A stretch of DNA of 64,000 nucleotides from Mesostigma viride. Taxonomy: Eukaryota > Streptophyta > Mesostigmatophyceae > Mesostigmatales > Mesostigmataceae. Position numbers and translations under genes: made by a program. The notes under the pieces were generated by a model. That model did no database searches. It saw nothing but the letters and a program-made list of their open reading frames with translations, and was not told the origin of the DNA. The DNA is taken from NCBI GenBank assembly GCA_009746045.1, contig RPFO01000072.1:141001-205000 (forward strand), in the 5' to 3' direction. Positions 11,545 through 23,398 of the stretch are shown one piece after another (the first letter of the stretch is position 1; every line of letters begins with the position of its first letter).

Positions 11545-11965
11545 GAGTTAATTTTACGGGGCGTAAACGCCCCGGTTGAGGTTACCGGGGCGGTTACTGG
11601 CCAGTAACCATGTACGTTTAAGGTTACCGGCCAGGTTACCGGCCGGTAACCCGGAATGCAACAGACTAAATACTGGCCGGTAATGGTTACCGGGCGGTAA
11701 TAGTTACCGGAACGTTTACTGGGCGGTAACTTTTACTGAAGCCGTAACCACGCCCGTAACCTATCTGGGTTACGGTCATGGTTACGGCCCAAGTAGAAGT
11801 TACCGGGCGGTAAACTGGTATATGGTTACGGGACCAGTTCTGAGAACCGGGATGGGTTACCGGCATGGTTACGGGACCAGTTCTGATAACCCGGCCTGGC
11901 TACTGGCCTGGTTACGGGTCCGTCAACCGTCCCGTAACCTGCAGTAGTTACGGCCCAGTAGTTGA
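11545..11965. repeat. Degenerate GGTTACC/GGTAACC repeat region, left part
   Basis: Dozens of short motifs such as GGTTACCGG, CGGTAACC and GTTACGG occur in both orientations without a fixed period. The same style of sequence resumes at 13423-13550. The palindrome composite at 11966-13422 is therefore inserted into it. Confidence 0.7.
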
Positions 11966-13422
11966 AGTTATTATAAATAGTGACGGAACCTTTTTTGCCA
12001 CTTGGGCAATTAGGTCCGTCACTATTTATCCGGCGAAAACCACTCGCCGGTATCTATTCCGCGTTAAGTTCACGTGTACACGTGAACGTGGCGCGGAATT
12101 GATACCGGCGAGTGGTTTTCGCCGGATAAATAGTGACGGACCTAATTGCCCAAGTGGCAAAAAAGGTTCCGTCACTATTTATAATAACTAAAACGTCGTA
12201 GTGTGGGGGCCGATATCTATCGTACCGCTGATGCCTACTGCAGTACCGAATCTCGCCTTAACGATATTCCAACCGGGCATATTTTCCCTTCTGGCACTTT
12301 CGTTTGGCCTTCTGGTATCAATTCCTTCCGGTATTCGGAAATACCCGTGTCACCACAGGGATTCGAACCCCGACTTACGAGGTCTTAGTTATTATAAATA
12401 GTGACGGAACCTTTTTGCCACTTGGCAATTAGGTCCGTCACTATTTATCCGGCGAAAACCACTCGCCGGCATCTATTCCGCGTTAAGTTCACGTACGTGA
12501 ACGTGGCGCGGAATTGATACCGGCGAGTGGTTTTCGCCGGATAAATAGTGACGGACCTAATTGCCCAAGTGGCAAAAAAGGTTCCGTCACTATTTATAAT
12601 AACTAAAACGTCGTAGTGTGGGGGCCGATATCTATCGTACCGCTGATGCCTACTGCAGTACCGAATCTCGCCTTAACGATATTCCAACCGGGCATATTTT
12701 CCCTTCTGGCACTTTCGTTTGGCCTTCTGGTATCAATTCCTTCCGGTATTCGGAAATACCCGTGTCACCACAGGGATTCGAACCCCCGACTTACGAGGTC
12801 TTAGTTATTATAAATAGTGACGGAACCTTTTTGCCACTTGGCAATTAGGTCCGTCACTATTTATCCGGCGAAAACCACTCGCCGGCATCTATTCCGCGTT
12901 AAGTTCACGTACGTGAACGTGGCGCGGAATTGATACCGGCGAGTGGTTTTCGCCGGATAAATAGTGACGGACCTAATTGCCCAAGTGGCAAAAAAGGTTC
13001 CGTCACTATTTATAATAACTAAGACCTCGTAAGTCGGGGGTTCGAATCCCTGTGGTGACACGGGTATTTCCGAATACCGGATACCAGAAGGCCAAACGAA
13101 AGTGCCAGAAGGGAAAAATATGCCCGGTTGGAATATCGTTAAGGCGAGATTCGGTACTGCAGTAGGCATCAGCGGTACGATAGATATCGGCCCCCACACT
13201 ACGACGTTTTAGTTATTATAAATAGTGACGGAACCTTTTTGCCACTTGGCAATTAGGTCCGTCACTATTTATCCGGCGAAAACCACTCGCCGGCATCAAT
13301 TCCGCGCCACGTTCACGTGAACTTAACGCGGAATAGATGCCGGCGAGTGGTTTTCGCCGGATAAATAGTGACGGACCTAATTGCCAAGTGGCAAAAAGGT
13401 TCCGTCACTATTTATAATAACT
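11966..13422. mobile_element. Composite of four palindromic MITEs with tRNA-like spacers
   Basis: Four near-identical palindromes, 11966-12189, 12387-12604, 12803-13020 and 13211-13422, each start AGTTATTATAAATAGTGACG and end with its reverse complement. They are separated by three copies of one 190-200 bp spacer. Spacers 1 and 2 share an orientation; spacer 3 is inverted. The spacer carries GGTTCGAATCC, a tRNA T-arm/B-box, beside a partial acceptor stem, but no matching 5' half. The whole block is flanked by GTTGA (11961-11965 and 13423-13427), which suggests that it inserted as one unit. No coding capacity. Confidence 0.85.
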
Positions 13423-13550
13423 GTTGACCCTGGCTACTGCGGTGGTTACGGGGCCGGTTATGCCCCAGTAATAATAGTAACCCATGCCTACAACGCAGCC
13501 TGTCCGGGTTATGGCCCCGAATTCTAAAATGCATTGACCCCGGCTATGGT
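13423..13550. repeat. Degenerate GGTTACC repeat region, right part
   Basis: Continuation of the 11545-11965 motif field after the palindrome composite, including GGTTACGGGGCCGG and GTAACC motifs. Confidence 0.55.
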
Positions 13551-13615
13551 GAGTGGCTTGCATGATATGGTGCTTTTCAAGATGCATTTTTGAATTAGGC
13601 ATTTCATTAAAATGT

Positions 13616-13644
13616 GGGTGGTTTTACCGGATTAGGATACATTT
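13616..13644 (+). repeat. Left terminal inverted repeat
   Basis: 29 bp, exact inverted match to 27245-27273, preceded by TGT. Confidence 0.65.
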
Positions 13645-14136
13645 GCACGGCTTCAAATGTATCCTAAATGCACCATTGGCAAACATGGTTTCTGGACATG
13701 GTCGATATCATTAATATGTTTGGCAAGCATGATATGATCATGCTTGCCAAAGATGTTGTCTCTTTTCATATTTCACACATATTATCGGCCTCGGCGTGCC
13801 ATGCTTCCACGTTTGTTGTCTCTTTTCATATATTGTAAGTATGATCAATAAAATTCCAAACATGACCATGTTGGAGACTTCAAGTGGAGCATCATGATTA
13901 CTGTTTTCACTATTACGTAACCCATGGTTCATGTTAACATGGCATAATGAGCAATCCTATTGACCCCATGACTAATGGTGAAGTTAATAAAGTTACATCG
14001 TGGCACGTCACTATAGCATCAAGTTGCATCATTGTGCATAAAGTAGTTTAGCACTGAGTTGGCATGCCAACACCAGGTACACTAAATAAATTAAAACCAG
14101 AATTGATAAACAACCCAGTATCCAAATACAGTATCC

Positions 14137-14150
14137 ATATATATGCAGGC
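14137..14150 (+). repeat. Target duplication of R2-like copy 1, left
   Basis: ATATATATGCAGGC, repeated exactly at 17868-17881. The target is a short TA microsatellite. Confidence 0.8.
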
Positions 14151-17100
14151 TAATCCCTGGGACTGCGCTTCCTCTCGGCCCGCCCCCGGTCTCGCTGGGT
14201 CCCCTGCCGGGTCCCCACCGGGCCCCGGGGCCAGCTGCCTCCCCGACCCCTCGGCCTCCGCCCCCGGCCTCGTTGCCGGGGCCTGGGGTGGTCGCGGGCG
14301 CGCTGGCGAGTCCCCCTGGGAGGGGCGCCGGCGTTCTCGATCCCCCTCCGCTGGGGGTCTCCCCGGTGGGCACTGCCTCCTCCGTGGCCCCGGCGGGCCT
14401 GCCGGGCGCTGGTCGGGTCGTGGTGCGCGCGCCTGCCGGCCCGGCTGGGGAGACGCCGCAGGCCCCACGTCCTGCCTTTGCTGGCGCCGCTCCCCGCCAC
14501 TCAGCGCCCGCCGACGGCCTTCACCGGTGTGCCGTGCTGCTTCCCACGGGGTCCTCGTGTGCGGGTGTGTTCCACAACCGTAACCTCCTCTGCCAGCACC
14601 TTCGCGCTGTGCACCCCGATCTCGGCGCGGCGGATCTGCAGGCCATGAGCTGTTACCGGTGCCCGGAAGCTCACTGCCAGCGGGTGTACTCCATTCACGG
14701 GCGCGCTCAGCACGCGCGCGCCTGTGTTGCTCAACGGCCCCTCAACCGGCCAGCAGTCCCGGCCCCCTCCCCCCCTCCCGCCTCGGCTCCCACCGGCTCC
14801 CAGCCCCCGCCGCCCGACTACTCGGCCAGTTGGCGTTGGCTTGACACGGTTCCCTGGGATGCATGCGCCATCAACCCGACGTCTACCCTGACCGACCTCC
14901 CCCACCGCGCGCGTAGCCTTTTCGCGCAATGTGCAATCGTTTCTCTCCGGCGCATGCACGCCGCTCCGGACGACCCGCTGGGCTTTAAACTGCACATGGT
15001 GACCCCCCGCCTGCTCCTCACCCCTCTCGGGCGTGGTGTGCGCGGCCTCCAGGGTGCGGTTATTGCCCGTTGCCGACGCTTTCTGCAGGGGGACTGGGAG
15101 GGGCTGTTTGGCGTGCCGCCCCCGCGCACGGCCCGGCTGTCGGGGGAGGTCAACTTCGAGCGGGTGGCCGCCGACGTCATCCGCCTCGTCCGCGAGGGGC
15201 AGCTCAGCCGGGCCATGACCCGCTTGGAAATGGCCAAGCTCGCCCCCGCCAATGCGGCTACCCTGGCGGCCTTGGAGGCTCTTCACCCTGCGGAGCCCGG
15301 ATTCCAGCTGCCCGTGCCGGACCCCCTGCCGGCCCCCCTCCGGCTGGACCGCGACTGCTTCCTGGAGGTGATGCGTGCGGTCCCGCGGGCTTCCTCTACC
15401 GGGCCGTCGGGCTGGCGCTACGAGCACTTGGAGGTCCTGGTGGGGCATGGGGGCGAGGACATTCTCTTTGACACCCTCATTGACCTGGCGGCTGGTCGCG
15501 TTCCTCCCGCTGCGCGCGAGTGGTTAGCGGGCGCTCGCCTCCTCGCTCTGCTCAAGGGTGTCTTGCCCCCCCCGAGGGCAAGGTGCGCCCGATCGCCTGC
15601 GGTGAGGTGCTCCGCAAGCTCGTGGGCAAAGTGATCTGCCGCCAAAAGGCGCCCGAGCTCCGTGCCTTTTTCTGCCCGCCCCTCGCAGCGGGTGAGACCT
15701 CGGTGGCGGCCCAGCTGGGGGTGACGACTCCAGGCGGGGCGGATATCCTCATCCATTCGGTGCAGGCCTACCTCGAGGCCCACCCCACCCACGCTGTCGT
15801 CAAGGTCGACTGCCACAACGCGTTCAACAGTCTGTCCCGCGCCAGCATGTTTGCGGCCGTCATGGAGTCCTTCGAGGACTTGTACGCTTGGACAGCGGTG
15901 TGCTACGGCCAGCCCGGCCAACTGGTTCACATCATGGAGGACGGCACTCGCGGCGGCCTGCTGTCGCGGTCGGGCACCCAGCAAGGGGACCCCCTGGGAC
16001 CCCTGTACTTTGCCGCCCCCCTCCAGGGTTGCCTCCAAGCGGTCCATGCTGCCCACCCGGCGGTCGCTATTCAGGCCTACTTGGATGATATCTACCTTCT
16101 GGGCCCTGTGCCGGACACCACCGCGGCTCTGCTGGCACTGCAGACCGCGGTGGCCGACATCAACCTCCAGTTGACCCTTGCCAAGTGCGCGGTGTACTCG
16201 CCCCAAGGTGATTGCTCCGGCTTTCCGCCCCAGCTCTTGGGCCGGGACGAGCGCCTCCATGGGTTGGATGTCCTCGGCGTTCCGGTTGGCGACCCCGCGT
16301 TTGTCATCGATGCTCTGCGGGCCGCCCTCGAGGCACGCACTGAGGTACTGCCCTTGATTGCGCGCCTTCATGATTCGCAGACCAAGGGTCTGCTTCTGTG
16401 GTTTTGCGCTCACCCTCGCGTCGTTCACTGGCTCCGGGGCGCTCTTCCGTCTCAGGTCCGGCTGGCCGCCGAGGGCCACGACGAACGCATCCAGTCGGCC
16501 TTGGCGCAGCTGGTCCCGGGCCCCGACCTCCCGCCACATGCTATTCGCATTGCCTCCCTGCCTGCACGGATGGGTGGCTGCGGTCTGACTCGTGCCGCCC
16601 GGCTGGCCCCAGCAGCCTTTTTGGGCTCCGTCGCTCAGTCGTGGGCGGAAAGCTGCCGGCTCCTGCCCCTTTTGGCAACGGCAGCGCCTGACCTCCTGGA
16701 CCCCAGCAGCCCTTTGCCCTTCGTCACTGCCATCCAGGAGGCCTATGCTGAGATCCAGCAGGCCTGTTCTCCCGTCCGTGCCGCTCAGGCGGTACAGCGC
16801 CACCTCCCTCGCGGCACTCCCTCGGTCGCCTCCGTTCAATCTCCCGCCGCATTCCCTGCTCGCGTCATCGATAAACACCAGAAAACCTACGCGGGTATTC
16901 TGCACACGGCTGATTGGATTGCTCTTTTCGCGGACCTCAACGCCCAGGGACGTGCGTGGCTGTTCTCGCTTTCCTTGCGGAGTGTGGGCTCGGCGTACCT
17001 TCGTGCTCTTCCCATGGCCCCCCCATTCGCCTTGGCTCCCAGCCACTACTCGGTGGCGCTCCGGCACCAGCTATTTGCCCCGCAGCCTCTTGTTCCGGCC

Positions 17101-17867
17101 GGGCGGCCTTGTGGTAGCTGTGGGCAGCCGCTGGATCCCACGGGGACTCACTACCTTGCCTGCATGGGGGGCCAACAGAATCAGAATTGGTATTTGTATT
17201 TGCACACTGTCCTCCTGACGGTGGTGCTCGCCATGATTCGGTCGGTTTTCCCCCACGCGAACATCCGGTCCGAGGATGCGGATGGCGCTGCCTTCTATTC
17301 CCCCAACCACCGGCCTGACATCGTGGTGCTGGACTTTGAGGGGGGTGGCCGGCATCTGCTTATTGACGTTTCGGTGGCGCGGCCCTTGGCTCTTAGCCAC
17401 GTGGCTGGGGCCTCCCTCACGGCAGGTTACACGGCGGACCGGGCGGAGCGGGCCAAGCTCCTGGCCTACGGCGACGTCGGGCACCATCGTGTGGTGCCCT
17501 TTGTCCTGGAGGAGTTTGGGGCCATGGGGCCCCTGACCTCCGCCTTCTTCAAGGAGTGTTGCCGGCTCCGGGAGGACCGGCTGGACCTGGAGGGCCAGCG
17601 GGCCCCATGGTCGGCGCGGACCTGGACGTCATATTGGCGTCAGCGCCTGTCGGTGGCGCTGACTCGGGCCATGGCTGACATCATGCTCCGCCGTACGCGG
17701 GCTGATTTTGCGGTGCAGCAGGGCTATTAGGTTCCTCCCGTTAGGCGTTTCCATTGGTCTTATCGTAGTATAGAGCTTTGACATGGCTCTGTATATAGGT
17801 TTATAGCTGGGCGTTTGCTTTGGTTTGAGTGATTTCACTCTGCTGTAAGTAATTATATTTTTAATAA
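14151..17867 (+). mobile_element. R2-like non-LTR retrotransposon, copy 1 (near complete)
   Basis: About 3.7 kb between 14-bp duplications. It encodes zinc fingers, reverse transcriptase, a CCHC knuckle and a restriction-like endonuclease in that order, the plan of R2-type early-branching non-LTR elements. The 3' UTR (17731-17867) ends in a T- and A-rich tail, TTATATTTTTAATAAA. The reading frame is open right to the 5' end of the element without a clear ATG, as in R2 elements that start without a normal cap and AUG. Confidence 0.88.
14273..17730 (+). CDS. R2-like reverse transcriptase with restriction-like endonuclease
   Basis: Target-primed reverse transcription enzyme. After a Pro/Gly-rich leader come a C2H2 finger (from about 14522: C-x9-C-x12-H-x4-H) and a CCHC finger (CPEAHC then H-x3-C, about 14662). 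These are followed by reverse transcriptase blocks TGPSGWRYEHL, KVRPIACGE, KVDCHNAFN (catalytic Asp), SGTQQGDPLGP and AYLDDIYLLGP (catalytic Asp pair). A zinc knuckle CGSCGQP with H and C follows near 17110. The nuclease has RPDIVVLDF then LLIDVSVARPL, matching the PD...D core of restriction-like endonucleases. The stop is after QQGY at 17730. One frameshift in a C8 run near 15573 separates the two open frames; everything else is open. No in-frame ATG precedes the first finger, so the start is unresolved. Confidence 0.85.
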
Positions 17868-17881
17868 ATATATATGCAGGC

Positions 17882-18575
17882 AGAATCAGAATTGGTATTT
17901 GTATTTGCACACTGTCCTCCTGACGGTGGTGCTCGCCATGATTCGGTCGGTTTTCCCCCACGCGAACATCCGGTCCGAGGATGCGGATGGCGCTGCCTTC
18001 TATTCCCCCAACCACCGGCCTGACATCGTGGTGCTGGACTTTGAGGGGGGTGGCCGGCATCTGCTTATTGACGTTTCGGTGGCGCGGCCCTTGGCTCTTA
18101 GCCACGTGGCTGGGGCCTCCCTCACGGCAGGTTACACGGCGGACCGGGCGGAGCGGGCCAAGCTCCTGGCCTACGGCGACGTCGGGCACCATCGTGTGGT
18201 GCCCTTTGTCCTGGAGGAGTTTGGGGCCATGGGGCCCCTGACCTCCGCCTTCTTCAAGGAGTGTTGCCGGCTCCGGGAGGACCGGCTGGACCTGGAGGGC
18301 CAGCGGGCCCCATGGTCGGCGCGGACCTGGACGTCATATTGGCGTCAGCGCTTGTCGGTGGCGCTGACTCGGGCCATGGCGGACATCATGCTCCGCCGTA
18401 CGCGGGCTGATTTTGCGGTGCAGCAGGGCTATTAGGTTCCTCCCGTTAGGCGTTTCCATTGGTCTTATCGTACTTCGTAGTATAGAGCTTTGACATGGCT
18501 CTGTATATAGGTTTATAGCTGGGCGTTTGCTTTGGTTTGAGTGATTTCACTCTGCTGTAAGTAATTATATTTTTA
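17882..18575 (+). mobile_element. R2-like copy 2, 5'-truncated, nested directly behind copy 1
   Basis: Nearly identical to copy 1 from about 17177 to its 3' end. It encodes only the C-terminal endonuclease (17899-18435 open) and the 3' UTR. It is bounded by ATATATATGCAGG on both sides (17868-17880 and 18576-18588). 5' truncation is typical of incomplete target-primed reverse transcription. A short insertion in the 3' UTR (CTTCGTAG, near 18473) distinguishes it from copy 1. Confidence 0.88.
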
Positions 18576-18588
18576 ATATATATGCAGG

Positions 18589-19354
18589 TCGTACTACAGG
18601 TACAGCCACGGCTGCCACGCGGCTTCTGCAGCGATCACGCTCTTTCTCCTAGACAATTGCTCTACTGGTCCCTACAGGTCGGTCGACTTGGACCATGATG
18701 CGTCAAGAACAGTTAATTGACCGACTTAAACAAGATGTTTGTCTACATGCAGCTGTCTGCACCTAACTAACGCGAAACCGCGTGCTACCAAATATAGGGG
18801 GAAATGCATGAGTAACACATGTCAACGCACAACCGGTGGAAATCACGCGATACCAACCGCGGCAACAGTGGTGTGAACATAGCGGGCACTGACATGCAAA
18901 AAAGCACCAGCAGCGGCATCAGTAGCAAATTGTAGTAGCGGAACAATAGCCACTACATCAATGCAACAACACATCAGCCCAGCAACACAGCAGCAGCATG
19001 ACCGTAGCACAGCAGCAGCACAACTGTAGCACATCAACACGGCCGCATAGCAGGAGCACAAGTCAGCGCAGCAGCAACTTAGTATGCCGATTCCTGAATT
19101 TCCTATCAGTGGACTATAGTCCATTGATAGGAAATTCACTAATAGGCAGTACTAGCTCAGCAGCACGGCAGCAATGCAGCAGTGCATCAACACAGCAGCA
19201 CGACAGCAATACATCAGCGGCACGGCAGCAATGCAGCAACACATCAGCACAATAGCACAGCAGCAGCACGGCAGCAATGCAGCAGCAGTAGCATGGCAGC
19301 ACAGCAGCAGCAGCAGCACATGAGCAGCTCAATGACAACAACGCTGCTTGCGCT
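18589..19354. repeat. CAG/CAA-rich simple repeat region
   Basis: From about 18950 the sequence is dominated by CAGCAGCA, CAACA and GCACGGCAGCAATGCAGCAG motifs with no fixed period. An imperfect hairpin (TTTCCTATCAGTGGACTATA and its partner) sits at 19099-19140. Bases 18620-18650 share GCCACGCGGCTTC with the window start. No coding is supported. Confidence 0.6.
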
Positions 19355-20885
19355 TCAGCAGTCGTCGTCGTCGTCATCGTCATCGGCAAGGATGAGCGCT
19401 CGCTTCCGACGCCGGGAGGCGCCTGCGTTGTTGTTCTCCGCCACAACGTCGCTGGGTGGAACCATCTCGCGCAATCGAGCCTCGGCCAGGGTGATATCCG
19501 GCGCTTGCAACGCAGGGACGACCACACCGGGGCACCCGCAGATCTGTGCCTCCAGCTCGTGGAGAGGCACGCAAGAAACCGCGTCCTCCTCCCAACGGGC
19601 ACCCCAGTACATGGCTACCATGTCGTTTTGCGTGTCGACAACAGCGACACGACCATGGTACCTGCCGTCCCGGCTTTCGGTGCGACCGTCCGCGGATGTC
19701 ACACGCTCCGACGCCCAATGACACACGACTTGCCCTACGAGGTTGCGGCTGCCACTCTTGACCTGCAGCGTTACGCCTTCCCAGCATGCCTTCGCCATGC
19801 CGACGATGCCCTTCGAGCATTCAGCATCTTGCCACTTCACGACCGGGTGTTCCGCGTCATAGGGCACCTCCTTCAGCGCCTTTAGGCACTCCTTGGTGAG
19901 CTTTTTGTTCGCACCCAAGGAGACTCCATGGGGCGGCTGACCTCGCTTGCCCACCACTTGTGTCAAGACGAGGTCTGAGGCGGTGATGATCACCGTGTGC
20001 GCCGCAGTGGTTGGCGGATGGGGCCATTGCGCAATGTCTGTATTCCACGGGTGCCACGTGTCATGCAAATGCTTAGCGCGGTATACAAAGAGCTCAATAG
20101 AAGGTTGGCCGCCATCCTCCTTCGCAACCACCTCCTTGATGATGCCAACGAGGACTGGAGTCCACGTGAGCTTCGAGTTGCAGAGAATACCAGCTGAAGG
20201 GTGCCAGTATAGAACAGCGGAGCCTTTCTCAACGCCTTGCATGCGCTTCAAGTAAGCGACCTTGGCTGCCATGGCCCTGTCTTCTGCCGCCCATTCCTGC
20301 TGTGTGTGGCCATCATGACGAACTCGGTCTACCAGCGGGGTGACGCGCACCGCCTCTGCGTCGACCAACGCCATGAAGTGCTCTTCTTGCGTCGGTGGTG
20401 GTTCAGGCGCTGCATCGTGCTCACGCAGGGCGGAGATGTCCGCGCGAGATGGCCACGGCAAAGGGCGCCACTCCTCAGGCACCTCCTCAGGGGCATGTGG
20501 GACTTGACTTGCGAAAAAAGGCCTTGTTTGGCTTGATGGTGTCGGGCGGAAAGTACCACTGCCAGATGCCATGGGGCAACTTCTCGACCCTTGTTTTGAT
20601 CGACTCCAGCTCCTTCCCCAGAAACTCCATGTTCAATGGTGCGAAGGCTGGGGTGTCCTGCAACATCGGAATGCGGTCTGGATCCACAAGTCGGACGCCA
20701 AACAGCGGCCGCCCCTCCGCATCAAACCTGTATGGCTGTGTCATCGCCTTCCCGCACCGTGGCGCGCCTTCCTGTCGAGTCCCCGCGGGCTGCCACGGCG
20801 TCTTTTGGGACTCCGTGGTCCGGTAGGACAACCAGGTCTCTGTGTTGCCCTGTACCTGGAAGAAGACGGCGTGGTGCACCTTCAT
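19355..20885 (-). CDS. Unknown protein with Asp-rich tail, one frameshift
   Basis: On the minus strand a probable ATG at 20885 (MKVHHAVFFQVQ) opens about 118 residues. Near an A6 run at 20514-20519 the frame shifts by one and coding continues for roughly 390 residues to a stop at 19355, ending in DDDDDDDDC. Composition is ordinary, with Trp- and Val-rich blocks such as GSAVLYWHPSAGILC and YWGARWEEDAVSCVPLHELE that look like small beta-barrel (Tudor- or BAH-like) folds, but I cannot assign a family. The frame is also open upstream through the GC-rich minisatellite, so a longer N-terminus or an intron ending at a GGCACAG acceptor is possible. It lies inside the putative 13.7 kb element and may be an element protein. 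Confidence 0.5.
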
Positions 20886-20914
20886 TGAGCGACCGCGTTT
20901 TTCAGGCACCGGCT

Positions 20915-21940
20915 GTGCCGCTCCGCCGCTCCGCCGCTCCGCTGCCCGCCGGCTGCGCCGCCGGCCCGCCGCGCGCCGGCTGCCCCGCCCCGTAGCCCGT
21001 CGACAGGCTGCCCCGCCCCGCCGCATGCCAGCTGCGCCGGCCCGCCGCCCACGCGCGCCGGCAGCGCCGTTGGCCCCCCGCGCGCCGACGGCCCTGCCCC
21101 GCCGCCCGTTGACAGCCCCGCCCCGCCGCATGCCAGCTGCGCCGGCCCGCCGCCCATGCGCGCCGGCAGCGCCGCTGGCCCCCCGCGCGCCGACGGCCCT
21201 GCCCCGCCGCCCGTCGACTGCCCCGCCCCGCCGCCCGTCGACAGCCCTGCCCCGCCGCATGCAGGCTGCGCCGCCGCTGCCACCTCGCTGCGCGCTGGCT
21301 GCGCCACCTCGCCGCCCGCCGACGGCGCCGCCCCGCCGCGCACCGGCTGCCCCGCCCCGCCGCCTGTCGACTGCCCCGCCCCGCCGCATGCCAGCTGCGC
21401 CGGCCCGCCGCCCACGCGCGCCGGCAGCGCCGCTGGCCCCCCGCGCGCTGACGGCCCTGCCCCGCCGCCCGTCGACTGCCCCGCCCCGCCGCCCGTCGAC
21501 AGCCCCGACCCACCGCATGCCAGGTGCGCCGGCCCGCCGCCCGCGCGCGCCGGCAGCGCCGCTGGCCCCCGCGCGCCGACGGCCCTGCCCCGCCGCCCGT
21601 CGACAGCCCTGCCCCGCCGCCCGTCGACAGCCCTGCCCCGCCGCCCGTCGACAGCCCCGCCCCGCCGCATGCCAGCTGCGCCGGCCCGCCGCCCACGCGC
21701 GCCGGCAGCGCCGCTGGCCCTGCCCCGCCGCCCGTCGACTGCCCCGCCCCGCCGCCCGTCGACAGCCCTGCCCCGCCGCATGCCAGGTGCGCCGGCCCGC
21801 CGCCCGCGCGCACCGGCAGCGCCGCTGGCCCCCCGCGCGCCGACGGCCCTGCCCCGCCGCCCGTCGACAGCCCCGCCCCGCCGCATGCCAGCTGCGCCGG
21901 CCGGCCGCCCATGCGCGCCATGCGCTTCGCAGGTCCATTG
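20915..21940. repeat. GC-rich minisatellite, about 90-105 bp higher-order unit
   Basis: Repeats of CCGCATGCCAGCTGCGCC, CGCGCGCCGGCAGCGCCG and CCGCCGCCCGTCGACAG are arranged in higher-order blocks. All six frames stay open because of the composition, so the long frames here are not evidence of genes. It lies immediately upstream of the minus-strand gene, probably in its 5' region or first intron. Confidence 0.85.
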
Positions 21941-23022
21941 GGATCATGAGGCCTGCGCAAAATCTCACCTCGGAGGCCCGTGCTACTTCTAGTAAGATGC
22001 TTGCATTTTCAATGCGTCACCTATATGCAGGCATAGAGGGTGGTACATGGCGCTAGACTCATCAGGGGATAGGAGCCATGCCCTCAGCAATTACTCACCT
22101 CCTGGCCCTTGCTGTTGCGGTCTCGGATGAAGATGATGGTCTACACGCCGCCGCATGCAAACAAGGAATGAGAGACAAAGCCGTGCGAGGCCAATATGGG
22201 CACAGTGAGAGAAACAAGTCGACGCGAACCTACATCACGAGTGTCAGCGAAGGGGACCCATGGGAGAAGTCTCCCTCCCATGGTATCATTCACGGACACA
22301 CGCAGCGGCCATGGGAACAGCCAAAACAGCAGGTTCACACACGCAAGGGCAACGACCTGCAGTGCCTGACCAGCATGTCGGTCAGTTGTGATTGGCAAGG
22401 CAGAGCCACACACACCAGGTACACGCTGCATGGGCAGGGAAGACGCTCTTACATGAGAAAAAGCGAGGAAACGTGCGCGAGAAGGATATTAAGAGCGATC
22501 CGCCCTAGAAGGATGCTACAATAGCATCATATATTCAAGAATTAGCAAAGAAAGATGTAGAAAAGAGACAAAAGAAAGAAATACGAGAGAAAGCAAAGAC
22601 AGGGAGCTGCCAAACCGGGCAGACAAAAGGTTACGAGCGGCAAGAGTTGTGAACGCTGCACTTGATTGCTTTCTCTGACTTGTCAACTGCGAAGAGTGAC
22701 TGACTTACCTCTCTGGAAATGGTATGCTCAGCATCCCATGGTAATGAAATGGTGAGCTATGCTGTCAGACATGCCTATATAACATAGCTACCCTAGGGTC
22801 CTAATACAAAACTAGAAATCAAACCATACCGTGAGTTTCCCGGCTCGCACGGCCTCCTCCCTTTGTGCCAACGCCTGCAAACACAACGGGCCGTGGAGGA
22901 GGGTGGAAAGGTGGGCAAGTGTGGAGGAGTTTGGGGGGGACCGGGTTGAGCAGCGGTGGGGGAAAGATGTGCCGGTCATGATGTTGTCAACTACAGCTGT
23001 TGTATCGTGATTCACCTTCAAT
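21941..23022. other. No gene seen
   Basis: A short TATATGCAGG motif at 22023 resembles the target of the R2-like copies, but no insertion is present. Purine-rich sequence lies around 22540-22620. No protein motif is recognised. Confidence 0.4.
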
Positions 23023-23335
23023 AAGTCTACTGTTCTACATCCGGTGGTGGATGGACACAAGCAATAAAGGCCCCGCCCACAACTCAGATTTCTTTAGAAA
23101 ATCTACTGATCTACATTCGATGGCGCCTTCACAGAAGCAGGAAACTCCGCCCACCGGTCAAATGTTACGCCCAACAAAGCCCCAACTTTCTTCAAGAAGT
23201 ATACTGTTTAACATCCGGTAGTGCTTGGACAGAAGCAATATGTAAAGCCCGCCCACGAATCGGATTTCTTTACGAAAAACCTGTTTTACATTCGATGGGG
23301 TCTTGACAGATTCAAGCAGCAATACTCGTTTCTAC
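23023..23335. repeat. Degenerate tandem repeat, about 75 bp, four units
   Basis: Each unit contains a TCTACTGTTCTACATCCGGTG-like block, a GACAGAAGCAATA-like block and a CCGCCCAC block followed by TTTCTTTA. Units have diverged. Confidence 0.65.
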
Positions 23336-23398
23336 CTGCGTGCGACTGCAGCGGCCGAGTGCTGCAACTTGCCTTCACGTCCCAGTCTTCACGTGACA

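Noticed and set aside
12190-12400. A possible tRNA gene in the palindrome spacers
   Set aside because: Only the T-arm and part of the acceptor stem are present. No A box, D arm or matching 5' acceptor strand could be found.
20882-21968. Long Arg/Gly/Ala-rich or Pro-rich frames on both strands
   Set aside because: The GC-rich minisatellite has almost no A/T for stop codons. All frames are open at once.
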